From: JBOGWP01 sp050693875
GTDB taxonomy: Bacteria > Actinomycetota > CADDZG01 > JAHWKV01 > JBOGWP01
Direction of reading: 5' to 3'
Assembly (NCBI GenBank): GCA_050693875.1
Contig: JBOGWP010000200.1
Span: 1 to 34,780, forward strand
Length of the DNA: 34,780 nt
Shown here piece by piece: positions 1-7,739 of the stretch. The translations under genes were made by a program, and so were the position numbers. The notes beneath the pieces were generated by a model. It made no database searches and was not told where the DNA came from. It saw only the letters and a program-made list of their open reading frames with translations. The stretch's first letter is position 1, and each line of letters opens with the position of its first letter.

Positions 1-37
1 GCATCCGCCGGGCCCGCTGGCGAGTCGGTGTGCGTCC

Positions 38-526
38 TCAGGGGTCGACGCAGATGTACAGGTTGAGCCAGACGTTGGCCTTCACCTTGACCTTTGCCTT
101 CACCTGGGCGAGCACGGTCAACAGACCGCCGACCTTCGCTTTCAGGTTCGCAATGACGATGACGTTTCCGTCGACCTTCGTAAGAACCTTCACGACGATG
201 ACCAGCGACCCGTCGGACTTCACCACGATCCCACCGATGGAGATGTGGGCGGCGACGTCGGCCTTCAGGCAGACCTTCAGCTTGACGTCGAGGCCCACCT
301 GCACGACGGTGGCAATGCCGACGACGTTGCCCCACCCGTCCTTGATGTACAGATTCGAGCCGACCTTCAGCTTGGCGTGTGCGTCGAGCGCGAACGTCTT
401 GCAGACCCGCTGGCCGGGGGGCACCTCGTCGTTCGCGAGCACCGGCGCCGCCAGAACGCCGGTCAGCAGCGTGACCATGACCAGGAGCCCTACCAGCCGT
501 GTGAGTACGGCAGCCCTTCGTCTCAT
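38..526 (-). CDS. Small secreted Lys/Val-rich protein, unknown function
   Basis: A 162-residue protein read from the ATG at 526, which is preceded by a clear GGAGAGGAG ribosome binding site at 530-540. The frame stays open upstream to 622, but that part looks non-coding. Residues 1-32 form a classic signal peptide: RRR, then a Leu/Val core, then APVLA before the predicted cleavage. The mature part is unusual. It is a long run of alternating hydrophobic and polar residues, dominated by Val, Lys, Ile, Leu and Gly, which predicts extended amphipathic beta strands, with segments such as KAKVKVKANVWLNLYICV. Three Cys residues are present, so a disulfide is possible. I do not recognise a family. 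The composition suggests a secreted beta-rich, basic protein (structural, adhesive or membrane-active), but this is inference. Confidence 0.7.
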   Translation of the reverse strand: MRRRAAVLTRLVGLLVMVTLLTGVLAAPVLANDEVPPGQRVCKTFALDAHAKLKVGSNLYIKDGWGNVVGIATVVQVGLDVKLKVCLKADVAAHISIGGIVVKSDGSLVIVVKVLTKVDGNVIVIANLKAKVGGLLTVLAQVKAKVKVKANVWLNLYICVDP

Positions 527-937
527 CCCGTCTCCTCTCCTGCTTCGTCCGACGACCGTTGCTGTTTCTGGTGCCGGCGCCGTTTTCGACGCCATCGCAC
601 CTTTAAACGTGCGGCACGCCACCGCGCCACTCCCGATTTCTGAGGCTTGAGCGATCCGAACGAAAGAGACGACAAATTACGGAGACGTCCCTAAGGGAAT
701 CGCCGTAGCCCGAATCGCCCCGGCGCCCCGGCATGCGCGATCTCATCGCGTCGCGCTCCCCGGCCGAGACCCTCGAACGTCGGTGACCCCGTGATCTCGG
801 CGTTCGCGAAGGTTCCGGGGCCGGCTGCCGAGGGGTAGAGTCCGGGGCGATGTCGCCCTTGATCGTGATCCGCCCGGCCGAGCGGCAGCCCTGATGCAGC
901 TTCGCGCCGCGCGCTCCCACGACCTCGGCCCCTGAGC
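527..937. other. Intergenic stretch without a recognisable gene
   Basis: About 410 bases lie between the divergent secreted-protein gene and the small membrane-protein gene. Frames are open on both strands, but their translations are Arg/Pro/Ser-rich and look like frame shadows of GC-rich DNA. I see no RNA gene, strong hairpin or convincing promoter. Transcription start signals for both flanking genes should lie here. Confidence 0.4.
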
Positions 938-1297
938 GTGGTGAGGGGACTGGCCTGGACGCGGTGCGGCCGGTGTCGTCGGCTCCTCGCCCCGGGTCTG
1001 CTCGGCCGTGCCTGGCTGGGCGGTGAGGGCATCAAGCCGACGACGATGCTCGCCATGCGCAGCGTCGGTGGACGGGACCTTGCCCTCGGCCTCGGGGCCC
1101 TGCTCGCGCTTCGCCGAGGCGCCCCGCTGCGGGGCTGGGTGGAGGCCGGAGCGCTCGCCGACCTCGCCGACGGCCTAGCCGGCGTGCTCGCCTTCGGCAG
1201 TCTCCCGCCGGGACGCCACTGGCCGGCCACGCTCTCCGCCGGGCTCGCCGCGGGTGCCGGCATCTGGGCGGCACAGTCCCTGACGTCGGAGCGCTGA
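938..1297 (+). CDS. Small integral membrane protein (DUF4267-like)
   Basis: A 119-residue protein starting at GTG 938. After a basic N-terminus (LLAPGLLGRAWLG) there are three hydrophobic stretches: roughly residues 48-62 (LALGLGALLAL), 70-90 (AGALADLADGLAGVLAF) and 97-113 (TLSAGLAAGAGIWAAQ). The spacing and the RDLALGLGALLALRRG segment resemble small DUF4267-type membrane proteins common in actinobacteria; this is recognition by eye. It converges with pafA, leaving only three bases between the two stops. Function is unknown. The start is uncertain because no Shine-Dalgarno sequence is visible. Confidence 0.5.
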   Translation: MVRGLAWTRCGRCRRLLAPGLLGRAWLGGEGIKPTTMLAMRSVGGRDLALGLGALLALRRGAPLRGWVEAGALADLADGLAGVLAFGSLPPGRHWPATLSAGLAAGAGIWAAQSLTSER

Positions 1298-1300
1298 GCG

Positions 1301-2653
1301 TCAGAGCGAGGCGATCAGCTTCGTGACACGGTCGTCGTTCGCCTTGAAGGGGTCCTTGCAGAGCACGGTCCGCTGGGCCTGGTCGTTGAGCTTGAGGTGC
1401 ACCCAGTCGACGGTGTAGTCACGGCGTCGCCGCTTGGCCGCCCGGATGAACTCTCCGCGGAGCCTGGCACGGGTGCTCTGAGGAGGCTCGTGCATGGCAC
1501 CGCGGACCTCCTCGTCGTTGACGTACCGCTCCGCCATCCCCACGCCCTCGAGCTTGTAGTACAGGCCGCGCCTGCGGCTCACGTCGTGGTAGACGAGGTC
1601 CATCAGCGCCAGCTTCGGGTGGCCGAGTGGGAGCCCGAACCGCTCCCGGTAGGTCTCGAGCAACCGGTACTTCATGACCCAGTCGATCTTCGTGTCCAGG
1701 GCCAGGAAGTCGTCCTCGAGCGCCACCAGGCACTCCTCCCAGGCGACGACCGCCGCCTTCATCTCGGGGTCCTCCCGGCGCTCGACGTACTTCGCGGCCC
1801 GCGAGAGGTACTCCCACTGGATCTCGATCGACGAGAGCTCCCGGCCGTTGGCCAGCCGGACCTTGCGGCGGCAGGCGAGGTCGTGCGAGATCTCGCGGAT
1901 CGCGCGGATCGGGTTGTCGAGCGAAAGGTCGCGCATGACGGCCCCCTCCTCGAGCATGCGCAGCAGCACGGCCGTCGTCGCCACCTTGATCCAGGTGGTG
2001 TACTCGCTCATGTTGGAGTCGCCGACGATCACGTGCAGCCGCCGGAACTTTTCCGCGTCGGCGTGCGGCTCGTCCCGCGTGTTGATGATCGGGCGGGAGC
2101 GGGTGGTCGCGGACGAGACGCCTTCCCAGATGTGCTCGGCCCGCTGCGAGATGCAGAACTGGGGGCCGCGCGCCATGTGGAGCACCTTGCCTGCGCCGGT
2201 GAAGATCTGTCGGGAGACGAAGAACGGGATCAGCACCTCGGCGAGCTTGCCGAACTCGCCGTAGCGACTCACGAGGTAGTTCTCGTGGCACCCGTAGGAG
2301 TTGCCGGCCGAGTCGGTGTTGTTCTTGAACAGGTACACCTGGCCGGCGATGCCCTCCTCGCGCAGCCGGGACTCGGCGGAGTTCACCAGCGATTCCAGGA
2401 TTCGCTCCCCAGCCTTGTCGTGGGCGACCAGCTCGCGTATGTCATCGCACTCCGGCGTCGCGTACTCGGGATGCGAGCCCACGTCGAGGTAGAGGCGAGC
2501 GCCGTTCTCGAGGAAGACGTTCGACGAGCGGCCCCACGAGACCACGCGCCGGAAAAGGTAGCGGGCCACCTCGTCGGGCGAGAGCCGGCGCTGCCCGCGA
2601 AACGTGCACGTGACCCCGTACTCGTTCTCGAGGCCGAAGATGCGGCGTTCCAC
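1301..2653 (-). CDS. pafA: Pup-protein ligase PafA
   Basis: 450 residues, the usual length of the family, from GTG 2653. PafA uses ATP to phosphorylate the C-terminal Glu of Pup and then joins it to substrate lysines, marking proteins for the 20S proteasome. The N-terminal GLENEYGV motif contains the conserved Glu residues (E9, E11) that bind Mg-ATP, and YLDVGSHPEYATPE contains the catalytic-base Asp (D57). Other hallmarks are the NNTDSAGNSYGCHENY segment, the GDSNMSEYTTWIKV stretch and a C-terminal domain ending near DYTVDWVHLKLND. It lies 27 nt downstream of prcA on the same strand, so it is very likely cotranscribed with prcB-prcA. Identification is secure. Confidence 0.96.
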   Translation of the reverse strand: MERRIFGLENEYGVTCTFRGQRRLSPDEVARYLFRRVVSWGRSSNVFLENGARLYLDVGSHPEYATPECDDIRELVAHDKAGERILESLVNSAESRLREEGIAGQVYLFKNNTDSAGNSYGCHENYLVSRYGEFGKLAEVLIPFFVSRQIFTGAGKVLHMARGPQFCISQRAEHIWEGVSSATTRSRPIINTRDEPHADAEKFRRLHVIVGDSNMSEYTTWIKVATTAVLLRMLEEGAVMRDLSLDNPIRAIREISHDLACRRKVRLANGRELSSIEIQWEYLSRAAKYVERREDPEMKAAVVAWEECLVALEDDFLALDTKIDWVMKYRLLETYRERFGLPLGHPKLALMDLVYHDVSRRRGLYYKLEGVGMAERYVNDEEVRGAMHEPPQSTRARLRGEFIRAAKRRRRDYTVDWVHLKLNDQAQRTVLCKDPFKANDDRVTKLIASL

Positions 2654-2680
2654 GCTATTGGTATCGGCGCACGCCGAGGG

Positions 2681-3361
2681 CTACCCGAGGGCGGCGGCGA
2701 GCTCGCGTTGGTTGAAGCGGCGAAATTTCCGGCGCTCGCGCGTCCAGTCGAGCGCGGCGACCTCGAGGTTCTGCGCCGAGATCTCTCGCTTCTCGACCTC
2801 GGTGAGCGCGGCGACCCCCAGATTCAGCGCCTCGGCGGCTGGCAGCGAGGGCTTGAAGTTCTGCTTCAGATACTCCGCGAGCGCCTCGGCCTGGCCGCCC
2901 ATGGCGACGAAGTTCTCCTCGTCGGCGACCGAGCCGTCGTAGAGGATGTGATACAGCTCGTTCCGCCGACCGCTCTCCCCCACCTGGGCGACGAGGATCT
3001 CGACCTCGTAGGGCTTCAGCTCGGCGGTAAATATCTGCCCGAGGATCTGCGAATAGGCATTCGCGAGCCCTCGTGCCGAGACGTCCTCACGGGAGTAGGA
3101 GTAGCCCCGAACGTCCGCCTGCCGGACCCCATGCTGGCGCAGCGACTCGAACTCGTTGAACTTGCCGACGCCGGCGAAGGCCATTCGGTCGTATATCTCG
3201 GAGATCTTGTGCAGCGTGGCCGATGGGTTCTCGGCGACGAACATCACCCCGTCGGCATAGTCGACCGCAATCACCGACTTCCCGCGGGCGATCCCTTTCC
3301 GCGCGTAGTCGGACTTGTCCTTCATGAACTGCTCCGGAGAGACGTAGTACGGCAGGGCCAT
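2681..3361 (-). CDS. prcA: 20S proteasome alpha subunit PrcA
   Basis: 226 residues from ATG 3361. Alpha subunits form the outer rings of the 20S core and gate substrate entry. The N-terminus (PYYVSPEQFMKDKSDYARKGIARG) is the alpha-type gate helix region, and the proteasome fold follows (SVIAVDYADGVMFVAEN, KISEIYDRMAFAGVGKFNEFE). There is no N-terminal catalytic Thr, as expected for alpha. Its start lies two bases after the prcB stop, which indicates translational coupling and matches the conserved prcB-prcA order. The C-terminus ends in Ala-Leu-Gly rather than an obvious extended tail. Identification is secure. Confidence 0.96.
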   Translation of the reverse strand: MALPYYVSPEQFMKDKSDYARKGIARGKSVIAVDYADGVMFVAENPSATLHKISEIYDRMAFAGVGKFNEFESLRQHGVRQADVRGYSYSREDVSARGLANAYSQILGQIFTAELKPYEVEILVAQVGESGRRNELYHILYDGSVADEENFVAMGGQAEALAEYLKQNFKPSLPAAEALNLGVAALTEVEKREISAQNLEVAALDWTRERRKFRRFNQRELAAALG

Positions 3362-3363
3362 GG

Positions 3364-4224
3364 CTAGGCCGAGTGCTCCCGTGCGCCCGGGACCCTCTCC
3401 CGACCCTCGGTGCGACCCGCGGCCCTCCGCTCCTCGAGCAGGGCTTCGAACAAGCCCGAAATCTCCTCGTCGGAGATCTCGCGGAATCCCGATTCCGAGA
3501 TCGAGGCGATGTTCGGAAAGATCTTGCGCAGCACGTCGGGGCCGCCGGTGGCGGCGTCCTCCTCGGACGCGTCGTAGAGCGCCTCGAGAGCGATCTTCAC
3601 CGCCTCCTCCTCGGAGAGGCCCGGGCGGTAGCGCTTCTTGATCGTCGCCCGAGCGTCCCGGCCTCCAGAGCCGGTCGCCCAGTAGTCGCTCTCCTCGTAG
3701 CGCCCGCCGGTCATGTCGTACTTGAAGATCCGGCCGTAGCCCCGGCGATCGTCGAAGCCGGCGAAGAGCGGTATGACGACGAGCCCTTGCATCGCCATCG
3801 CGAAGTTTGCCCGGAGCATCTGGGAGAGCTTGTTCGCCTTTCCCTCGAGCGTGAGCGGCTCCCCTTCGATCTTCTCGTAGTGCTCCAGCTCGGTTTGGAA
3901 GAGGCGGGTCATCTCGATGGCCGGGCCTGCCGTTCCTGCGATCGCAACCGCCGACGAGTCGTCGGTCGGAAAGACCTTCTCGATCGACCGGTGCGCGATC
4001 GTGTAACCCTCCGTGGCCCGCCGGTCACCCGCGATCACCACCCCCTGGACATAGCGGAGGGCAAGGATCGTGGTGCCGTGGGGAAGCTCGACGGGAGCGC
4101 CCGCCTTGCCCGGGGCGTGCGCTGGCACGTCAGGTTCCGGCTGCGTGCGCCGGAGCAACGCCGAGAACGAGCTGGCGTCGAGCGCGGCAGCCGGCATGGG
4201 ATCGAAGGGAATCTGCGACTCCAT
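3364..4224 (-). CDS. prcB: 20S proteasome beta subunit PrcB (catalytic)
   Basis: 286 residues from ATG 4224. The frame could extend to GTG 4248, but a TACAAT box sits 7 nt before ATG 4224 and no Shine-Dalgarno sequence is positioned for either start, so a leaderless start at 4224 is preferred. The roughly 50-residue propeptide ends at HG, followed by TTILALRY. Counting from that first Thr as Thr1, Asp17 (AGDRR) and Lys33 (SIEKVF) fall exactly where the catalytic residues of N-terminal nucleophile beta subunits should be. Mature beta subunits form the inner rings and cut pupylated proteins. It is followed immediately by prcA. The C-terminus has a charged Arg/Glu-rich tail. Confidence 0.95.
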   Translation of the reverse strand: MESQIPFDPMPAAALDASSFSALLRRTQPEPDVPAHAPGKAGAPVELPHGTTILALRYVQGVVIAGDRRATEGYTIAHRSIEKVFPTDDSSAVAIAGTAGPAIEMTRLFQTELEHYEKIEGEPLTLEGKANKLSQMLRANFAMAMQGLVVIPLFAGFDDRRGYGRIFKYDMTGGRYEESDYWATGSGGRDARATIKKRYRPGLSEEEAVKIALEALYDASEEDAATGGPDVLRKIFPNIASISESGFREISDEEISGLFEALLEERRAAGRTEGRERVPGAREHSA

Positions 4225-4231
4225 GCTCCCG

Positions 4232-4237
4232 ATTGTA
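4232..4237 (-). promoter_or_regulatory. -10 box for leaderless prcB transcript
   Basis: The sense strand reads TACAAT, then seven bases, then the prcB ATG. This spacing puts the transcription start on or next to the start codon. No convincing -35 box is seen. Confidence 0.5.
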
Positions 4238-4377
4238 GTGGGTGGCACGCCGGACTCGGATTGCGACGATCAGAGCCCGGCCGGACGGCGGGTTGTTTTC
4301 TCGCTGGGTCGTCGGGTAGGTACGCGTGAAGGGAGACGATGAAGAGGAGGTGCTTCATCGTGAGCGAGCGCGAGAAG

Positions 4378-4665
4378 CCTAGCGGGTCGCTTCGCTCCCC
4401 GGCACAGGCCAGAGAGGCGAGGGGCGGCCTCCGGCCGCGGTCCTCAATCACGGCCCGCCTCGCCTTGCTCGGCGAGCCGAGCCTCCGGCCGCGTTCCATC
4501 ACGGCCCGCCCCCGCTCGGCGAGCGGTGCTTCCGGCGGCGCCGTTCAATGGCGGCAGGGCCTCGCTTCGATCGGTGCCTGCCGGGCCCCGCTTGGGTGCG
4601 CCCCTGGTGGGCTCTCGTCCCCAAACTTGACTCATTCGCACGAACTTCGGCACCTCAAGCTGGGC
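4378..4665. repeat. Dispersed repeat, copy 1 (longer, internally duplicated)
   Basis: This 288-bp stretch shares long nearly identical blocks with 8819-9004: CCTAGcGGGTCGCTTCGCTC at the left end, GGGGCGGCCTCCGGCC, GGCAGGGCCTC, GCCTGCCGGGCCC, and AAACTTGACTCATTCGC then AACTTCGGCACCTC at the right end. Copy 1 is about 100 bp longer because of an internal imperfect duplication, CCTCCGGCCGCG...ATCACGGCCCGCC, at about 4428-4530. It shows no coding bias and no transposase. It could be a non-autonomous mobile element or a REP-like intergenic element. Confidence 0.6.
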
Positions 4666-4681
4666 TGGTGGTGCCTCGGGT

Positions 4682-4878
4682 GACGTCCCCCGCCCCGCAA
4701 TCGGGGGCACCCTCGACGACGAGCTGGGTGTTACCACCTACGGGCCCACCCTCGACGACTGGATCCACGAGGTTGTCGATGTAGGGGCGACGCGGCTGGA
4801 GCCCGACGACAGCAGGGTCGACCCGAGGTTCGAGGATCGAATCAAGGAGGCTGAGGACGCACCCGACTTGACCGGATC
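4682..4878 (+). pseudogene. Remnant of an unidentified gene (3' fragment)
   Basis: Reading from about 4682 in the +2 frame gives an acidic, protein-like segment (GGTLDDELGVTTYGPTLDDW, then IHEVVDVGATRLEPDDSRVD and DRIKEAEDAPD). About 45 of 54 codons end in G or C, typical of real genes here. The segment has no start codon: its upstream side runs into the right end of repeat copy 1. It also has no in-frame stop before running into the pup-side palindrome, although a TGA is available one frame over at about 4868. I read it as the tail of a gene whose 5' part was lost. The function is unrecognised, and a chance open frame cannot be excluded. Confidence 0.35.
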
Positions 4879-4890
4879 CCGACACGTTCG

Positions 4891-4924
4891 AATCGGCCCG
4901 GGCTCGTACGAGCCCGGGCCGATT
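4891..4924. terminator. 34-bp perfect palindrome just after pup
   Basis: AATCGGCCCGGGCTCGT is followed directly by its exact reverse complement, giving a 17-bp stem with no spacer. It begins 14 nt after the pup stop, so it probably terminates pup transcription, and it would work from both sides. No long T-tract follows on either strand. A protein-binding site is the alternative. Confidence 0.6.
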
Positions 4925-4938
4925 TGCGTCGGGTCTGC

Positions 4939-5136
4939 TTACTCGCCGCCCTTTTGCACGTACGAGCGGACGAACTCCTCGGCGTTCTCCTCGAGCACCT
5001 CGTCGATCTCATCGATGAGCTTGTCGAGGTCCTCGCGGCTCTTGGACTCACCCTTTGGCGGGGCCTCGACGCCGGCCTCGGCCGAGTCGGAGGGCTTCCG
5101 CCGGGCGCGCTTCTGCTCTCCACCACTGGGGCTCAT
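4939..5136 (-). CDS. pup: Prokaryotic ubiquitin-like protein Pup (ends in Glu)
   Basis: 65 residues from ATG 5136, with GAGGTGA as ribosome binding site 8 nt upstream. The N-terminal half is charged and probably disordered (GGEQKRARRKPSD). The C-terminal half contains the conserved helical stretch (DLDKLIDEIDEVLEENAEEF) that binds the proteasomal ATPase Mpa/ARC, followed by VRSYVQKGGE. The last residue is encoded as Glu. Many Pups end in Gln and need Dop to deamidate them, whereas this one is ready for PafA as translated. No dop gene lies in this window. It is separated from prcB by about 700 bp containing a palindrome, a gene remnant and a repeat, so it is probably transcribed separately from prcBA-pafA. 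Confidence 0.93.
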   Translation of the reverse strand: MSPSGGEQKRARRKPSDSAEAGVEAPPKGESKSREDLDKLIDEIDEVLEENAEEFVRSYVQKGGE

Positions 5137-5237
5137 CGTGTCATCACCTCGAGGCCCATTGTACGGCTCGGGCTGCCCGCAACGGTGTCGGATCGGTGCC
5201 GGCACCGTGCGGCGGCGTCGGAGTCCCCCGACCGGCG

Positions 5238-5608
5238 CTACTTCTGCTTGCGTGCGATTACCCGGGCGAGCTCCTTCTTCATCTTGTGCCGGCCGGTGAT
5301 GCCGAGGCTGCGGGCTCGATCCAGCAGCTGGTCCCTGGTGTTGCCGTACATCGACCCCACCGAAGGTGTCCCCCTTCTGGCGTTTGTCCCGGTAGGACTT
5401 CGCCGCGCCGGGATCCGACGGTCGCTTCTCCCCCTTCTCGACCCAGCGATCGCCCATCCTTTCAACGCTTCAGGGCGGCATACGCGGTCCGGTGAGAAGC
5501 TCGCCCTCCGTAGGTTTCGACCGCACTGTCGTGGGCTTTCGACCAGGTCCCCTGCGCTTTGGCCGAAGACCGGCTGAGCGACGAAGGCACCTCTTTCCTC
5601 GCTGGCAT
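5238..5608 (-). pseudogene. ChaB/Rho_N-like small protein gene, broken by two frameshifts
   Basis: Starting at ATG 5608, after a strong GGAGGGAGG ribosome binding site, the frame reads MPARKEVPSSLSRSSAKAQG and on to SHRTAYAALKR, the ChaB-family N-terminus, then stops at a TGA near 5465. One frame over it resumes as VERMGDRWVEKGEKRPSDP and DTFGGVDV. It then shifts again to YGNTRDQLLDRARSLGITGR and KMKKELARVIARKQK, a Rho_N/SAP-like helical module that often closes actinobacterial ChaB proteins. At the first break a few codons are also missing, so this is not a simple one-base error. The family role is poorly known. The gene is either recently inactivated or affected by sequence errors. It lies directly upstream of pup on the same strand. 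Confidence 0.7.
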
Positions 5609-5714
5609 GGCCAACCTCCCTCCGCGGGTCTCTTCCGTTTCTTCCCTCTTCCGGATTTAACAAAAGGGCGCGTTTACGTCACCGCCCGGCGGGTAGCTAC
5701 CGGGCCTCGCCCCC

Positions 5715-5734
5715 GTTGGGCATCGTTGCCCAAC
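5715..5734 (+). promoter_or_regulatory. 5' UTR hairpin upstream of small membrane-protein gene
   Basis: GTTGGGCA-TCGT-TGCCCAAC forms an 8-bp perfect stem with a four-base loop, 32 nt before ATG 5766. It could be an attenuator or an operator. There is no T-tract, and nothing else supports a specific role. Confidence 0.3.
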
Positions 5735-5765
5735 GCGTGCAACACCCCGTCAAAGGAGACCAAGG

Positions 5766-5981
5766 ATGGACCCTCTCGTCATTGCCGGATCGCTGATCGG
5801 AGGCGCGGGCCTCCTGGGCATCGCCACCACTGCGTTCCAGGTCGTGTTCACGCCCGGCCGTCTCGGGCTCCGAACGACCCGTCCCACCCCGCCGAACCCG
5901 GGATTCCACCTCCGCGTGATCGCTGGTCGCCCGCGCAGGGCGAAGGCACGAATCGCGGAGGGCGAGCGCAAGGCTGCATAG
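5766..5981 (+). CDS. Small protein with N-terminal membrane helix
   Basis: 71 residues from ATG 5766, preceded by AAGGAG at the right distance. Residues 4-30 (LVIAGSLIGGAGLLGIATTA and on) form one hydrophobic helix; the rest is Pro/Arg-rich and basic. It ends 37 nt before ndh on the same strand. No family is recognised. The good ribosome binding site and the membrane helix favour a real gene, but the C-terminal half has a shadow-like composition. Confidence 0.45.
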   Translation: MDPLVIAGSLIGGAGLLGIATTAFQVVFTPGRLGLRTTRPTPPNPGFHLRVIAGRPRRAKARIAEGERKAA

Positions 5982-6006
5982 ACCCGCGTGGCGGGCCGCG
6001 CGCGCC

Positions 6007-6012
6007 TACGAT
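6007..6012 (+). promoter_or_regulatory. -10 box for leaderless NADH dehydrogenase transcript
   Basis: TACGAT followed by six bases and the GTG start at 6019. No Shine-Dalgarno sequence is present. Confidence 0.45.
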
Positions 6013-6018
6013 GGGTCA

Positions 6019-7434
6019 GTGAGCACACGAGGCCCGGAGCGACGACCTCGGGTCGTGATCGTCGGAGGGGGATTTGGGGGCCTGTACGCCGCCAAGGCCC
6101 TTGCCGACGCGCCCGTCGACGTCACGCTGGTCGACCGCCGCAACCACCACCTGTTCCAGCCGCTGCTCTACCAGGTGGCCACGGCGGAGTTGAGCCCCAG
6201 TGAGATCGCCATGCCCCTGCGGCGCATCCTCCGCAAGCAGCGCGGCACCACGGTGTTGCTCGGCGACGTGGTCGATGTCGACGTAGAAGGCCGCCGGGTC
6301 GTGCTGCGGGACGGCGAGATCGGCTACGACTACCTCGTCGTCGCCACGGGCTCGACCTCCTACTACTTCGGGCACGACGAGTGGGCCGAGCGCGCCCCCA
6401 GCCTCAAGACCGTCGAGGACGGGCTCGAGATCCGCCGCAGAGTGCTCTTCGCATTCGAGGCTGCGGAGCGCGAGAGCGATCCGGTGCGGCGGCGGGCGTG
6501 GCTGACGTTCGTCATCGTTGGGGCCGGCCCGACCGGCATGGAGCTTGCGGGGGCCTTCGCCGAGATCGCCCGCCACACGCTCGAAGGGGAGTTCCGGCGT
6601 GCCGACGTCGCCAGCGCGCGCATCGTGCTGATCGAGGGCGTCGAGCGCATCCTGCCGACCTTCAGCGAAGGGCTCTCGAAGCGCGCGGAGCGCCAGTTGC
6701 AGCGCCGCGGCGTCGAGGTCCGTCCGGGCACTCTCGTCACCAACATCGACGAATCGGGAGTCTGGCTGGGAGACGAGCACATCGCCGCCCGCACGGTGAT
6801 CTGGGCGGCGGGGGTCGCGGCATCGCCGCTGGGGGCCGCGCTGGGTGCGCCTCTCGATCGTTCCGGACGGGTGGTGGTGACCCCGGAGCTAACCCTGCCC
6901 GATCACCGCGAGGTCTTCGTGATCGGCGACCTGGCCCACGCGGAGATGGACGGCGTGCTCGTGCCGGGCGTCGCACCGGCGGCGATCCAGGAGGGGCGGC
7001 ACGTGGGCCGGAGCATTCGCGCGGCGATCAATGGCCGGCCCTATGCGCCGTTCCGCTATCGCGAAAAGGGCATGCTCGCCACGATCGGCCGCGGCGCCGG
7101 CGTCGCCGAGCTCCCCTACGCGCGGGTCTCGGGTCTCGTGGCGTGGGTGCTCTGGCTGACGATTCACATCTTCTACCTGATCGGGTTCCGCAACCGAATG
7201 CTCGTAATGCTCCACTGGGTGTGGTCGTATCTCAACTGGGAGCGGCGGGCACGGCTGATCACAGGGATCACGAGGCCCGTCGTGGTGGAACCCGCCATGG
7301 CCGAGGATGCGGAGATGGCGCCGGCCCCGGAGAGCGTCTCCGACGGCAAGTCCCCCGTCCCCACCTCGGTGAACGCCGGCGGCGACGGCGTGGCGCCTCT
7401 CCCTGCCGCCGCGGCAGCCGACCAGGAGTCGTAG
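6019..7434 (+). CDS. ndh: Type II NADH:quinone oxidoreductase (NDH-2)
   Basis: 471 residues from GTG 6019. It transfers electrons from NADH to quinone at the inner face of the membrane without pumping protons. The FAD-binding Rossmann motif is at residues 12-27 (VVIVGGGFGGLYAAKAL), the NADH-binding motif follows at about 165-185 (FVIVGAGPTGMELAGAFAEI), and a second FAD motif is at about 300 (VFVIGDLAH). A hydrophobic segment near residue 375 (LVAWVLWLTIHIFYLIGF) is the usual membrane-anchoring region. The last roughly 50 residues are an Ala/Pro/Glu-rich, low-complexity tail not needed for the family fold. The gene stands alone on the plus strand. Confidence 0.93.
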   Translation: MSTRGPERRPRVVIVGGGFGGLYAAKALADAPVDVTLVDRRNHHLFQPLLYQVATAELSPSEIAMPLRRILRKQRGTTVLLGDVVDVDVEGRRVVLRDGEIGYDYLVVATGSTSYYFGHDEWAERAPSLKTVEDGLEIRRRVLFAFEAAERESDPVRRRAWLTFVIVGAGPTGMELAGAFAEIARHTLEGEFRRADVASARIVLIEGVERILPTFSEGLSKRAERQLQRRGVEVRPGTLVTNIDESGVWLGDEHIAARTVIWAAGVAASPLGAALGAPLDRSGRVVVTPELTLPDHREVFVIGDLAHAEMDGVLVPGVAPAAIQEGRHVGRSIRAAINGRPYAPFRYREKGMLATIGRGAGVAELPYARVSGLVAWVLWLTIHIFYLIGFRNRMLVMLHWVWSYLNWERRARLITGITRPVVVEPAMAEDAEMAPAPESVSDGKSPVPTSVNAGGDGVAPLPAAAAADQES

Positions 7435-7739
7435 CACCCGCGCCTCCTCGGCCCGTCGCACGCCTCCCGCCTGGGCTGATGCAGCCCGCCCCCGTCGGGG
7501 ACGGGCTGCTGGAGACCCTCCTCACCCCGGCATGCTCGATAAGCTCACTGGGCCGGCGAGGCGTTCGGGCCCCCGGCTAGCCCGCCGGTACACTCATTGG
7601 CTGTGCATTTGCTCATCGGCTGACCTGCCACCGCACGGGCGCCCCCCTCTGCGGGCGCCCTGACCGCCACGTTCCCGATCCTCCCGCAGCCATCTCAAGG
7701 CTGCGGCCGCTCCAGGGCTCGTCGGCCAAGGAGGAGCAG
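7435..7739 (+). other. Intergenic stretch with two hairpins
   Basis: Two inverted repeats lie here. One is GCAGCCCGCCCC/GGGGACGGGCTGC at 7481-7509 (one mismatch), plausibly the ndh terminator although no T-run follows. The other is GGGCGCCC/GGGCGCCC at about 7637-7660. The end of the stretch carries AAGGAGG, the ribosome binding site of the ABC ATPase gene, at about 7729. No gene is seen. Confidence 0.4.

Noticed and set aside
1397..3367. 656-codon plus-strand open frame opposite pafA and prcA
   Set aside because: It is the mirror of two certain genes. Its Arg/Val/Leu/His-rich translation matches the usual antisense frame in high-GC DNA, and no family motif is visible.
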